A DNA stretch of 64,000 nucleotides from Streptomyces abyssomicinicus. Its GTDB lineage: Bacteria > Actinomycetota > Actinomycetes > Streptomycetales > Streptomycetaceae. The translations under genes and the position numbers were made by a program. The first letter of the stretch is position 1. Each line of letters begins with the position of its first letter. Shown piece after piece: positions 38,184 to 47,186 of the stretch. The notes under the pieces were generated by a model. That model did no database searches. It was given only the letters and a program-made list of their open reading frames with translations, and was not told where the DNA came from. The stretch is from assembly GCF_008974245.1 (NCBI RefSeq), contig NZ_BBZI01000009.1, positions 183,219-247,218 on the forward strand, given 5' to 3'.

Positions 38184-38484
38184 CAAACCTCCAAGAATCG
38201 AGCAGGTGTGTCTGACGCGGCAGCAAGGGACCGCGATCCGTTGCGCATGCCGCTGTGCAGCTGGGGAATGGCCGAGGCTGCGACGCGTACGGCAACCGGC
38301 ATCCGCCGGTCGGTCCTGGCAGCCGTGCTCGGTGCGACACCAAGAGCATCAGCGGTCACCGGAATCCAGCGCAACGGCGACCGCCCCTTTGACGGCGGTG
38401 GAACCGTCCCAGCCCATCTGACGTGCAGGGACATGAGTGCCTGGGACCACGGGACAGCGGACGGACCACGGAGGAGCGGTGTCG
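38184..38484. other. divergent intergenic region
   Basis: About 300 bp between the secreted-protein gene (leftward) and the HTH gene (rightward). It should hold both promoters; no clear operator or short gene is seen. Confidence 0.4.
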
Positions 38485-39693
38485 ATGCGGGATGACGTCG
38501 AGGAGTTCGCGGCGCTGCTGCGACGGCTGAAGGACCGCACGGACCGGAGCTACGGCTCCCTGGCCCGCCGGGTCGACATGAACACCTCCACGCTGCACCG
38601 GTACTGCAGGGGCGAGGCGGTGCCACAGGAGTTCGCGCCCGTGGAGCGGCTCGCGGGCTTCTGTGAGGCGACACCGGAGGAACGGCTCGAACTGCACCGG
38701 CTGTGGTTGTCGGCGGTGGCGGCTCGGCAGGGGGTGCGTCCGGCCGACTCGGCGACGGCGGCGGCGACGGCAGCTCCGGCACCGGCACCGGACGGGGCAC
38801 GCGTCGAGGAGAGCGGCTCCGCGGAGCAGCCCGGGGGCGACCCCGCCCCGGACGGGTCCGTCCCCTCCACCGCCCCCCGCGTCTGGTATCGCCGCCGGCG
38901 GGTCCTGGCGTCCACCGCCGTGGCCTGTGCGCTGCTCGCCACTCCGGCCATCAGGTCCGCCCTGCCGGACGACCGCTCCTCCGAGACGGACGCCGCCCGC
39001 TCCGCAGGCGTGGGGACGACCGCCCCCGGCGCGCGCGACCCGGCCGCGAAGCCGGCCACGGGCCTGCCCCTCGCCTGGAGCGTCGACTCCCTGGTCTGGG
39101 ACAAGGGCTGCGACCACGACTACGTCATCGACAAGCCGCCCGCACAGGTGCCGTCACCGCCGGTGGAGCAGGACGCCGGGACGTGGGCGGCGACGCAGGG
39201 CGCGGTGCACGGGCGGCGGACGAAAGTGCAGATCTCGGTGCAGGGGCGATCGTCCACGGCCGTGGTCCTGAAGGCGCTCCACGTCCGCGTCGTCAGCCGC
39301 AGCACCCCGGGCGGCGGTGGGAACGCGTACGCCATGGGCCAAGGCTGCGGCGGCGACCTCACGCCCCGCCGCTTCACCGTGAACCTCGACGCCGACCGCC
39401 CCGTCACCAGCCCGACGGACGGCTCCGACATCGAACGCACCGTTCCCGCCGTGCACTTCCCCTACCGCGTCTCCGACGAGGACCCGGAGGTACTGCTGGT
39501 CGACGCGACGACACAGACCTACGACGCCCGCTGGTACCTCGAACTCGACTGGTCCTCGCAGGGGCGCACCGGCACGATCCGCATCGACGACCACGGCCGT
39601 CCGTTCCACACCACCAGCATCGAGGGACTGCCGCACTACTGGCACGGCACGAACGACGCCGGCGAACGTGCCTGGGTCCCGTACGACAGCTAG
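38485..39693 (+). CDS. membrane-anchored protein with N-terminal XRE-like HTH domain
   Basis: 402 residues. An N-terminal helix-turn-helix (FAALLRRLKDRTDRSYGSLA, RRVDMNTSTLHRYCRGEAVP) of the type found in Streptomyces XRE proteins is followed by an Ala/Pro-rich linker. One membrane segment lies at about 140-156 (VLASTAVACALLATPAI after a basic WYRRRR). A beta-rich exported domain of about 230 residues follows, with two Cys (KGCDHDYVID, GQGCGGDL). The ATG has GGAGGAG 10 nt upstream. The layout suggests DNA or partner binding inside linked to a sensor outside; ligand and targets are unknown. Confidence 0.75.
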   Translation: MRDDVEEFAALLRRLKDRTDRSYGSLARRVDMNTSTLHRYCRGEAVPQEFAPVERLAGFCEATPEERLELHRLWLSAVAARQGVRPADSATAAATAAPAPAPDGARVEESGSAEQPGGDPAPDGSVPSTAPRVWYRRRRVLASTAVACALLATPAIRSALPDDRSSETDAARSAGVGTTAPGARDPAAKPATGLPLAWSVDSLVWDKGCDHDYVIDKPPAQVPSPPVEQDAGTWAATQGAVHGRRTKVQISVQGRSSTAVVLKALHVRVVSRSTPGGGGNAYAMGQGCGGDLTPRRFTVNLDADRPVTSPTDGSDIERTVPAVHFPYRVSDEDPEVLLVDATTQTYDARWYLELDWSSQGRTGTIRIDDHGRPFHTTSIEGLPHYWHGTNDAGERAWVPYDS

Positions 39694-39910
39694 TGCCCCC
39701 GGCCGGCAGCGGTTGCCCGTCGAGGACCGGCGTCCGGTGCGTGCTCCCGGCGTGCCAGGCTCAGGTTCCCCACGCCCGCCCGTCGGCGCAGCAGCTTCGC
39801 GCCGCTCGGACCACTGCCGACGGGACACCCGACGGCCTCCGCGTGCCCGTAGGGCGGACAACAGCGGTCCGCATCGGCCGCGGCACCGGCCGTCGCACAG
39901 GGACCGGTCG

Positions 39911-40321
39911 TCAGACGACGTCGCGGACGTTGTGCTCCGTCAGGTCGGAGGCGTTCCGGGCCACAGCACGGTAGTCGGCGTCGTCGTGGAGGACGGTCAG
40001 CCCATGGTGAGCCGCGGTCGCAGCGATGATGAGGTCCACCGCCGAGGTGCTGCGATGCTCCCCGGCCCGGGCCATCCTGTGCTGCACCCCGTCGATCCAG
40101 CGGCCGGCGCTCTTCGGCACGGGAACGTCGGGATAGAGGTCGGTGAACATCTCCGCGATCTCGTCGTACTCGCGTCCGTTCCTGGCGCTGTACAGGAACT
40201 CCGCGCGCTGGGCGTAGCAGGACCCGACCGCTCCGGCATCGATCGCGTCGTACCAGGACGACTGCAGCTTCGGGTCACTGAGCAACCGCACCAGCCCCGA
40301 GGTGTCGAGCAGGTAGATCAC
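39911..40321 (-). CDS. vapC: VapC-type PIN-domain toxin
   Basis: 136 residues. GTG start overlapping the antitoxin stop (GTGA): MIYLLDTSGLVRLLSDP gives the first Asp, then Glu in RAEFLYSARNG, Asp in SAVDLIIAATA, and Asp in LHDDADYRAVAR. A complete, typical VapC RNase. Third PIN module in the accessory zone and the one closest to classical VapBC. Confidence 0.9.
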   Translation of the reverse strand: MIYLLDTSGLVRLLSDPKLQSSWYDAIDAGAVGSCYAQRAEFLYSARNGREYDEIAEMFTDLYPDVPVPKSAGRWIDGVQHRMARAGEHRSTSAVDLIIAATAAHHGLTVLHDDADYRAVARNASDLTEHNVRDVV

Positions 40322-40539
40322 CGGCTGTCCTTCTCCGCGCGATGCAGGCGCTCGGCGTCCTCGACGGCCCCCCAGCCACGCGCACGCTCGAAGTGGTGGC
40401 GTATCCGCGCCGCACGCTCCTGCTGGTCGGCATAGAAGTGCAGAGCCAGGTTGACCGCCTCCTTCTTGGTCCTGGCCTTGGAGAGAGCCATCGCCTTTTC
40501 CAGAGCCTCGTCGTCGATGTCGATCTGGGTCACGGACAT
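40318..40539 (-). CDS. vapB: VapB-type antitoxin
   Basis: 73 residues: MSVTQIDIDDEALEKAMALS ... TKKEAVNLALHFYADQQER is a short ribbon-helix-helix, followed by a basic/acidic tail that would wrap the toxin. GGGAG lies 7 nt before the ATG; an open frame upstream is not needed. A palindrome at 40556-40593 covers its promoter, fitting VapBC autorepression. Confidence 0.88.
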   Translation of the reverse strand: MSVTQIDIDDEALEKAMALSKARTKKEAVNLALHFYADQQERAARIRHHFERARGWGAVEDAERLHRAEKDSR

Positions 40540-40555
40540 GCTGCGTCTCCCGTCG

Positions 40556-40593
40556 ATGTTGGTTATGTACATAGAAGGATACGTGACCAACAT
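40556..40593. promoter_or_regulatory. inverted repeat, likely VapBC operator
   Basis: ATGTTGGT ... ACCAACAT perfect 8-bp arms 22 bp apart, with further partial symmetry inside (TATGTAC against GATACGTG). Located 17-54 bp upstream of the vapB start. Confidence 0.65.
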
Positions 40594-40732
40594 TGCCTAC
40601 GCGACGCCTCCCGGTCCACAGCGGCGCCCCCCGTCGCCCACGCCAGAGGCCGCGGATCCCGAAGGCGCAGGTCACATCCCTCGGCCGCGCCCGGGCGTCA
40701 TCGCTTCCCGCCGAGAGAGCGGAACAGGTTCC

Positions 40733-40773
40733 CGTCACCCGCTCCATGCTGAAACCCCGAGTCAGCGACCTGG
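40733..40773 (+). repeat. att-like repeat, copy 3 (right end of the presumed island)
   Basis: CGTCACCCGCTCCA is identical to the tRNA-Gly 3' end; the following TGAAACCCC and GTCAGCG-CCTGG blocks match its terminator hairpin. Thirty-five of 41 positions agree with 33014-33054. No tRNA body is present here. Confidence 0.65.
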
Positions 40774-41237
40774 AAGCTAGTGACCCCCAGATCGCTCAGC
40801 AGGTCGCGCACCATTCGTGCGGCACCCGTGGCCGGGGCGGGCTTACGTCGACCTGAGGAACACGGAGCGCACATCAATGCCCGGGCCGGTCGCCCTGCGC
40901 GCCCGCAGGGCCGTGGCCGGCATGTGCCGACCGGGTCCACCGCACTCCTGGGCGCGTGACCGACGCAGCCCGCATTCCATAGCGCACCGCACACCGACCG
41001 CCATACCGCCAGCACTGGCGCGCGACCCCAATTCGGCGTCCAGGCCGATTAGTCCCCAGCGTGCCGGTCACCGGGGCACGCAGTCGGCACGGACGGGTCT
41101 GCGCCGAGAAGTGGCGGGCCGCCAAACGCGCCGTCGACCACAAACGGAAGACGGAATTCCACCCTGGATCCTCTCTCACCTGCAATGGTTCGCGCCTGCA
41201 GATTGGCTCGACCGTCACACTCTGGCATTATCCCATC
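40774..41237. other. intergenic region before the large ATPase gene
   Basis: About 460 bp with no convincing gene. Base composition becomes less GC-rich toward the right. A CATTAT box lies about 15 bp before the ATG at 41238, and no Shine-Dalgarno is visible, so the ATPase mRNA may be leaderless or start further upstream. Confidence 0.4.
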
Positions 41238-44200
41238 ATGGCGAGATCGGGTGGGGACCTGAAAGCATGGCTGTGCGGGCTGAACGATGTCGGACTGCGT
41301 GAACTTCTCTGCATTCCGGGGCCCTTGCCATATTTGGCGAAGGTATCCTTTCCCAGTGCGTCGGTTCGGCACGGCAAGCGTGAACTGCGCATCGTGCGTG
41401 CCTGGTTGAGCCGTGCAAGCGTGCGCGACATCAAGTTCGTGGCGGAGGCTGCGGCGAAATTCGCCTGTGATGTGCTGGCCGCGTTCGACGGCGCGCCCGG
41501 GGAAGGTTTCGAAGGGACGGACCCCGAGGCTGTCGAGGCGCTTTTCGCCGCACTGCCCCCGGTGCTGGCCACATTGACCCTCCACGCATTCGCCTTGGAG
41601 GAGGGAACTCCGCGACAGGTGATGATGGACGAGCACTGGACCCGGTTTGTCGAAGCGGCGGCGCAGTCAGCTGACGGTCAAGACGCGCAGGCGGATCAGG
41701 CGATTTCTCTGCAAGAGAAAAACGACGAGGAGAAGTCTGTGGCCGAGCTGGGCGGCAAGGGCGGCGAGCGAGCAGACGGGACGACGGCCTCTTCCGATCC
41801 GGTCACTGCGTCGAGTCTGGAGAAGGTTCTGGGGACACTTCGTCCGAAGGCGGAGGGTCTCGCCAGCCTGTTGCGGTCGACCGCCGAGGACGTGGCCGGT
41901 GGACGTGCCGTTCCGGACAGCTTGCTGGCACACGCGGCCGAGTGGAACGACGAGCGAGCGACTGCCGCGCGAGCGGCGCAGGCGGTCGGCCGAGGGTGGC
42001 CGGAGAAGAGCGGGTGGTCGAAGCTCCAGGGAGTTGTCGACGATCTGCGCGCCGAGGAGGAGAGGGCGAGCCGTATCGCCACGCTGCACGAGCAGCGGAA
42101 GGGTGTCCTCGCGACCCTGCGGATGATCGAGCAGACGGGCGGCGGGTCTCACGTGGCCCCCATACGACAGGCACTGCAGGCCCTGGACGAGCAGATAGCG
42201 GAGCTGGGGGGCGGGACCGGCCCGGAGGCCGACGCGGACGGGGACGCGGGCGTGGACGGGGACGGGGACGCGGGCGTGGACGTGGACGTGGACGCGGGCG
42301 TGGGCGTGGACGCGGAGGCGAACACGGACGCGGACGCGGCCCGGGTGCCGTCGCCCCGGGCGGGGGAGGAGACCGCAGGGCGGACGCCGTCGCGTGGGGG
42401 CGCACAGCCGGACGGTGAGAAGCCGGACGACGAAGGGAAGGGCGCGCCTTCGGCAGCCGACCCCGAGCCGCTCGACCTCGCCGAGTCGCCCCGGGTACCG
42501 GTGACGCCCGAGCTGACCACCCCGGTCACTGCGGTCGCGGCACCCCCCACCGCGGAACCGGCCCTGGCGTCCGAGGTCGCCCCGCAGGAGGCGGGTCCCC
42601 GGCCGGACGGCCCCGCGGCGACCATGCCGCCCTCCCGGCGGACGATGCCCGGGACGCCGGCGGCCGACACCGGGGAGACCGGGAAGACCGGCGGAACCGG
42701 GTCCGTGGCCGCCGCCATGCCGATATCCCCGCACTCGCCCGCCGTCCCGGCCTCCGAGGAGGCGGACGCGAGGAGACCTCTCGTCTGGGAAGCGGGCCCG
42801 CCGTCTCCGGAGTCCCCCTCCGACTCCCCGGTGGAGCGTCTGGTGAAGAACGGCCGGTTCCAGGAGGCGTACTGGATGACGGCCGGCTCCGACGAGCCCG
42901 CCCACCGTGCCGACTGCCTCGCCTTCACCGAGGCCGCCTTCGCCACCGTCCTGCCGGAGGACGGCACCGCGGTGATCTCGCGCTTCGGCCCCGACCTGGA
43001 GTGCCTGCAGAGCGACCGCCCCGCACTGATGGTGGCCGCGGTCGCCTCCGTCCGGGCGGGCCTCGTCGCAGGCCACCCGAACGACGTGTTGCTGCAGTGC
43101 GACCCGTGCGCCTCTCTCCACGGTCCCTGGCGCCGCCTCCTGGAGTGCGCGCTCGGCATCCTGAAGCGCTTCCAGCCGCTGGACCCGGCGGCCTTGCGGT
43201 TCTCCGTCGACACGAACCCTTCGCTCACCCGCGCCGGCGTCGCCCAAGAGGCCGCTCGGCTCAGGGAGGAGGTGCCGAAACTCAGGATCGGCTACGCGCG
43301 CGCCACCCAGGTGCAGAACCTGCTGATGCGGCATGACCAGCCGCTCGGTTTCGCCCTGAGGGCGATCGAGGACTGGGCCTCCGACGCCGCAGAGCGGTCC
43401 GTGCTGGACGACGCCTGGCGGGCGTTCAGCAAGCGTGACGCGGCGGAGCGGATGATCGAGGAGGCCGACGCGGCGATCCGCACCACGAAGCAGGCCAAGG
43501 TGCCCATCGAGGCGAAGGCCCTGCGATCCCTGCTCAGCCGCATCGACCAGGTGGTCACTCTGCTGACCCAGGCACGCGCCCTGGCCGCGCCGGAGTTCGA
43601 GGAACGCAGCGACACGGTGACGGACCTGGGGCACGCCCTCGCACAGGTCCGGGAGGAGGAACCGCTCCCGGGTGTGGAAGGCGCGGCGCTGCTCCGGCTG
43701 CGGTACTGGCTCGAGGGCCAGGACGCACCCTCCGCCACCGGCTCCCGGAGGACCCTCCTCGAGGGCTCGGACGAGACGGAGGACGGAGAGGGATACGGTG
43801 CGGACGGGCACGCGCACGGGCAGGCGCTCGCCTTCTCCCGGACGTTGCGCCCCGCGGACGATGCGCTGCTCGCCGCCCCCGACCTGCCGCGCACCCCCGA
43901 GGGGAAGCCTGATCCGGCCGCTCCCGGCTTCGTCGAGGCCATGGGCACGTTGCTGGGGCCGGTGGATGTGCCGTCCGTGCTCCTCACCTACGCCGAGCGC
44001 GGTGACCTGCACCTCGCGGACGCCTTGGTCGAGGCCATCGGCCAAGGGCTCGTCCCGGCCGTCGGACCGGACGACGCGGTGCTGCCGGCCGAGTGGCGGG
44101 CGCGGCGCGACACGCAGTGGACGCGCTGGTCGGCAACGCGGGCCGAGCGGCACCGTGTGGCGTCGGGGCTGCTCGCGGAGCTGCGCACCCAGAACCTGGA

Positions 44201-47186
44201 CGTGCCCGCCGAACGCGACCTGGTGGGACGCCTGGAGCAGTTGGAACGGGCCGTCCCCGAAGGGGCCTTCCGCACCACGGTCGAGCGGATCCGCCGTCTG
44301 GAGGCCGAACTCGAGGAGCGGGTGCAGGCACATGTGCGCAGGCTGCGCGGCCAACTGGAGTCGTTGAACCTGTCCGAGAAGGACCGTGACCGCATTCACG
44401 GCCTGCTGGAGGCGGGCGACACCGTCACCGCGGAGGAGTGCCTGGCGCTGCTGCGAAAGGGCGACAGCCTGCCGGAGTGGAGCGGCGAAGCCCCGGGGGA
44501 GGACCTGGAGCGCTTCGTCGCCGGGCTGGAGACCGTCACCCCGGTCAAGTCGGGTCAGCAGGGCGTCTCGGCCCGTCCGTGGGCAGATGCCTACGCGGAC
44601 GCGGAGCCGCTGACCGACACCGCGCTCGCCGGACTGGAGTCCTGGGACGCACTCGGAAAGCCGACCACCCGCGGCGCGGAGTGGCAGAAGCACGTGCCGA
44701 CGGTACTGCGCCTGTTGGGGCTCGAGGGCCGTCCGCCCTCCCGGGACGACCAGCGTCAGGTGCGCGGCATCCTCAGGCTCAGCGCCAAGCTGCGCGCCGA
44801 CGAGAGCGCACCCGGCTACGTCGCGGATCTCGGCTCCGCGGCCTCCACCTACACGGTCCTGGTGGTGACCGACGAGCTCCGCGGGCGCAGCCCGCTGGAA
44901 CTGCTCGACCGCAACGACACCGGCGCGTGCATCATCCTCTACCTCTACCCTCTGGGCATGGCGGGCCGTCGCAAGCTGGTCATGCACGCCCGGACGTCGT
45001 CGCAGCAGGCACTGGTCGTGGACCCGGCCGTCTTCGGCTGGGTCGTGGCACGGTCGCCGCGGTCCTTCCGCGCGCTGCAGCGGGTGACACTGCCGTGGAC
45101 GGGGTTCAAGCCGTACACGCCGTTCGTGGCGGGTCTGGTGCCGCCGGAGGTCTTCTACGGCCGGAGCGAGGAGATGGCCGAGGTCGTCGACCCCTTGGGG
45201 GCGCTCTTCCTCTACGGCGGCCGACAACTCGGAAAGTCGGCGCTGCTCCGCAAGGTCGAGGCGGACTACGCGTCGAGTCCGGAGCGCAGGGCCGTCTACC
45301 TGGACCTGAAGGCACGCGGGGTGGGGGAGGCCGAACCGGCCGAACGCATCTGGCCGGTGCTCGCCGCGGAGCTGAAGCGGGTGGGCGTCCTGGGTCCGAA
45401 GGCGTCCACCGCGATGCGGCCGGACCAGCTCGTGGACCAGGTCCGCCGCTGGCTGGAGGAGAACCCGGACCGGCGGGTACTGGTGCTGGCGGACGAGGCG
45501 GACGCCTTCCTGACGGCCGACTCCAAGGCGGTACGCGGCGCGGGCGGCGAGGGCACATTCGCCAACGTCGCGCGGCTGAAAGGCCTGATGGACAGCACCG
45601 ACCGCCGCTTCAAGGTCATCTTCGCCGGTCTCCATCAGGTGCAGCGGTTCAGCAAGCTGTCGAACGTTCCGCTGGCCCATGGCCGTGAACTGCTGATCGG
45701 CCCGCTCAAGCCGGCCGAGGCGCAGCGGCTGGTCGTCGGGCCGATGGCCGCGTTCGGGTACCGGTTCGAGCGGGCGGAGCTGGTGTGGCGGGTGCTCGCC
45801 GCGACCAACTACCAGGCGTGTCTGGTGCAGATCTTCTGCGAGCGGCTGGTCACCGCGCTGCGGGAGAAGCCGGTCGGATCGGCGCACTGGCCCATCACCG
45901 TCACCGAGGAGGACATCCGTGCCGTGACGCGTTCGGCGGAGGTGCACCGGTCCATCGCCGAGCGGATGAGGCTCACCATCAACCTGGAGGACCGCTACCG
46001 GGTGCTCGCCCTAGTGATCGCGCTGCGCAGCCAGGCCGACGGCTTCCAGCGGGGCTACGACGCCGACGAGCTCCTGCACGCGGCGAAGGCGCACTGGGAG
46101 GACGGCTTCCGCAGTCTGACCGCCAACGACGTGAAGATCTACCTGGACGAGATGGTCGGCCTGGGGTTGCTGACCCAGCAGGTCGGCGACCACCGGCGCT
46201 ACGCGGTGCGCAGCCCCAACGTGGTGCACATGCTGGGCACCCGGGACGATCTGGAACTGGAGCTGGAGCAGACCGAGTTCAGCCTGCCGTACGACTACAA
46301 CCCGCGGTTCTCACGGCGTCTGGTCGGGCAGGACCGCCAAGGGGTCCATCGTTACAGTCCCCTCACCGAGCAGGAGTTGTTCCTCGCCACCAGTCCTGGG
46401 CTCCGCCTGGTGTGCCTCACCAAGGCACACGGGCCGAAGCTGGCCATGGACGCCGTCCGTTCCTACGCCGAGGCGCGCGAGCTCACCGTCCACAACGCGA
46501 CGCCGGACACTCTCGTGGGCGTCCTGACCAAGGCCACCCGTGACCGGATGCCCGGCGTGGTCGTCGCCGACCTGCGCTACCTGGGCACGGACAGCCTCAC
46601 CGAGGCCCTGGAACGGCTCCACCAGTACACGGCGGTCTCCCGGGGGGACAAGAACCGGGCGGTGATCGCCCTGACGGATCCGCGGGCGCGATCGGTGCTC
46701 GACGACGAGCGGGTCACCGAGGTGGTTCGGCCGGCGCGGTGGAACGTGGACAGTCTCCGGGCGTGGCCGGAGTGCCCCTTCGACACCCCTGACAAGAGGA
46801 GTCGCCTGGTGAACGCGACGGGCGGCTGGCCCCATCTCGTGGAGCGCACCGTCGATCTGGCGACCCGGGGCGGGGCGACCCTGGAGACGGCTCTGGAGAT
46901 GAGCAAGGCCGTGTACGACCGGGAGGACGCCGCCCGCGGCCACCTCGAACGGGTCGAACTCGACGCGGAGACACTCGCCCTGCTGGGCACATGGGTGCAG
47001 TACCTGGAACCCGGCGACGCGTCCACCCAGGCGGACATCGCCGCCGTCACCGGTCTCGGTCTCAAGGAATCCGCCGAGTTCATCCGCAGGCTGGAGGACC
47101 ACGGCGTCCTGGACGACCGGGAGGACGGTTATGCCCTCGACCTGGTCACCTTCCGGGCACTGCAGACGGTGGAGCGCCAGGCGTGA
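41238..47186 (+). CDS. giant P-loop ATPase (STAND-like), 1,982 residues
   Basis: Cytosolic, no signal or membrane segment. N-terminal helical region about 1-150. Disordered acidic region about 200-550, with an Asp/Gly/Val repeat at 332-370 (DADGDAGVDGDGDAG-like). Helical and coiled-coil region about 620-1060. P-loop NTPase domain: Walker A GGRQLGKS at 1327-1334 (Lys 1333) and Walker B LVLADEADAF with Asp 1419 and Glu 1420. Winged-helix segments follow at about 1575-1665 and at the extreme C-terminus. A single large ATPase with flanking sensor-like repeats and winged helices is the STAND plan used in bacterial immunity and signalling. It overlaps its partner gene by 4 bp. The start is uncertain: the frame is open to 41061, and MARSGGDLKAWL is the first plausible ATG. 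Confidence 0.8.
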   Translation: MARSGGDLKAWLCGLNDVGLRELLCIPGPLPYLAKVSFPSASVRHGKRELRIVRAWLSRASVRDIKFVAEAAAKFACDVLAAFDGAPGEGFEGTDPEAVEALFAALPPVLATLTLHAFALEEGTPRQVMMDEHWTRFVEAAAQSADGQDAQADQAISLQEKNDEEKSVAELGGKGGERADGTTASSDPVTASSLEKVLGTLRPKAEGLASLLRSTAEDVAGGRAVPDSLLAHAAEWNDERATAARAAQAVGRGWPEKSGWSKLQGVVDDLRAEEERASRIATLHEQRKGVLATLRMIEQTGGGSHVAPIRQALQALDEQIAELGGGTGPEADADGDAGVDGDGDAGVDVDVDAGVGVDAEANTDADAARVPSPRAGEETAGRTPSRGGAQPDGEKPDDEGKGAPSAADPEPLDLAESPRVPVTPELTTPVTAVAAPPTAEPALASEVAPQEAGPRPDGPAATMPPSRRTMPGTPAADTGETGKTGGTGSVAAAMPISPHSPAVPASEEADARRPLVWEAGPPSPESPSDSPVERLVKNGRFQEAYWMTAGSDEPAHRADCLAFTEAAFATVLPEDGTAVISRFGPDLECLQSDRPALMVAAVASVRAGLVAGHPNDVLLQCDPCASLHGPWRRLLECALGILKRFQPLDPAALRFSVDTNPSLTRAGVAQEAARLREEVPKLRIGYARATQVQNLLMRHDQPLGFALRAIEDWASDAAERSVLDDAWRAFSKRDAAERMIEEADAAIRTTKQAKVPIEAKALRSLLSRIDQVVTLLTQARALAAPEFEERSDTVTDLGHALAQVREEEPLPGVEGAALLRLRYWLEGQDAPSATGSRRTLLEGSDETEDGEGYGADGHAHGQALAFSRTLRPADDALLAAPDLPRTPEGKPDPAAPGFVEAMGTLLGPVDVPSVLLTYAERGDLHLADALVEAIGQGLVPAVGPDDAVLPAEWRARRDTQWTRWSATRAERHRVASGLLAELRTQNLDVPAERDLVGRLEQLERAVPEGAFRTTVERIRRLEAELEERVQAHVRRLRGQLESLNLSEKDRDRIHGLLEAGDTVTAEECLALLRKGDSLPEWSGEAPGEDLERFVAGLETVTPVKSGQQGVSARPWADAYADAEPLTDTALAGLESWDALGKPTTRGAEWQKHVPTVLRLLGLEGRPPSRDDQRQVRGILRLSAKLRADESAPGYVADLGSAASTYTVLVVTDELRGRSPLELLDRNDTGACIILYLYPLGMAGRRKLVMHARTSSQQALVVDPAVFGWVVARSPRSFRALQRVTLPWTGFKPYTPFVAGLVPPEVFYGRSEEMAEVVDPLGALFLYGGRQLGKSALLRKVEADYASSPERRAVYLDLKARGVGEAEPAERIWPVLAAELKRVGVLGPKASTAMRPDQLVDQVRRWLEENPDRRVLVLADEADAFLTADSKAVRGAGGEGTFANVARLKGLMDSTDRRFKVIFAGLHQVQRFSKLSNVPLAHGRELLIGPLKPAEAQRLVVGPMAAFGYRFERAELVWRVLAATNYQACLVQIFCERLVTALREKPVGSAHWPITVTEEDIRAVTRSAEVHRSIAERMRLTINLEDRYRVLALVIALRSQADGFQRGYDADELLHAAKAHWEDGFRSLTANDVKIYLDEMVGLGLLTQQVGDHRRYAVRSPNVVHMLGTRDDLELELEQTEFSLPYDYNPRFSRRLVGQDRQGVHRYSPLTEQELFLATSPGLRLVCLTKAHGPKLAMDAVRSYAEARELTVHNATPDTLVGVLTKATRDRMPGVVVADLRYLGTDSLTEALERLHQYTAVSRGDKNRAVIALTDPRARSVLDDERVTEVVRPARWNVDSLRAWPECPFDTPDKRSRLVNATGGWPHLVERTVDLATRGGATLETALEMSKAVYDREDAARGHLERVELDAETLALLGTWVQYLEPGDASTQADIAAVTGLGLKESAEFIRRLEDHGVLDDREDGYALDLVTFRALQTVERQA

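Noticed and set aside
40698..41031. Possible integrase C-terminal remnant on the minus strand near the right att-like repeat
   Set aside because: Only a short stretch (MVRDLLSDLG) looks protein-like and no recombinase motif is visible.
41667..45947. 1,426-codon minus-strand frame antisense to the giant ATPase
   Set aside because: Shadow frame; the plus strand has Walker motifs and coupled neighbours.
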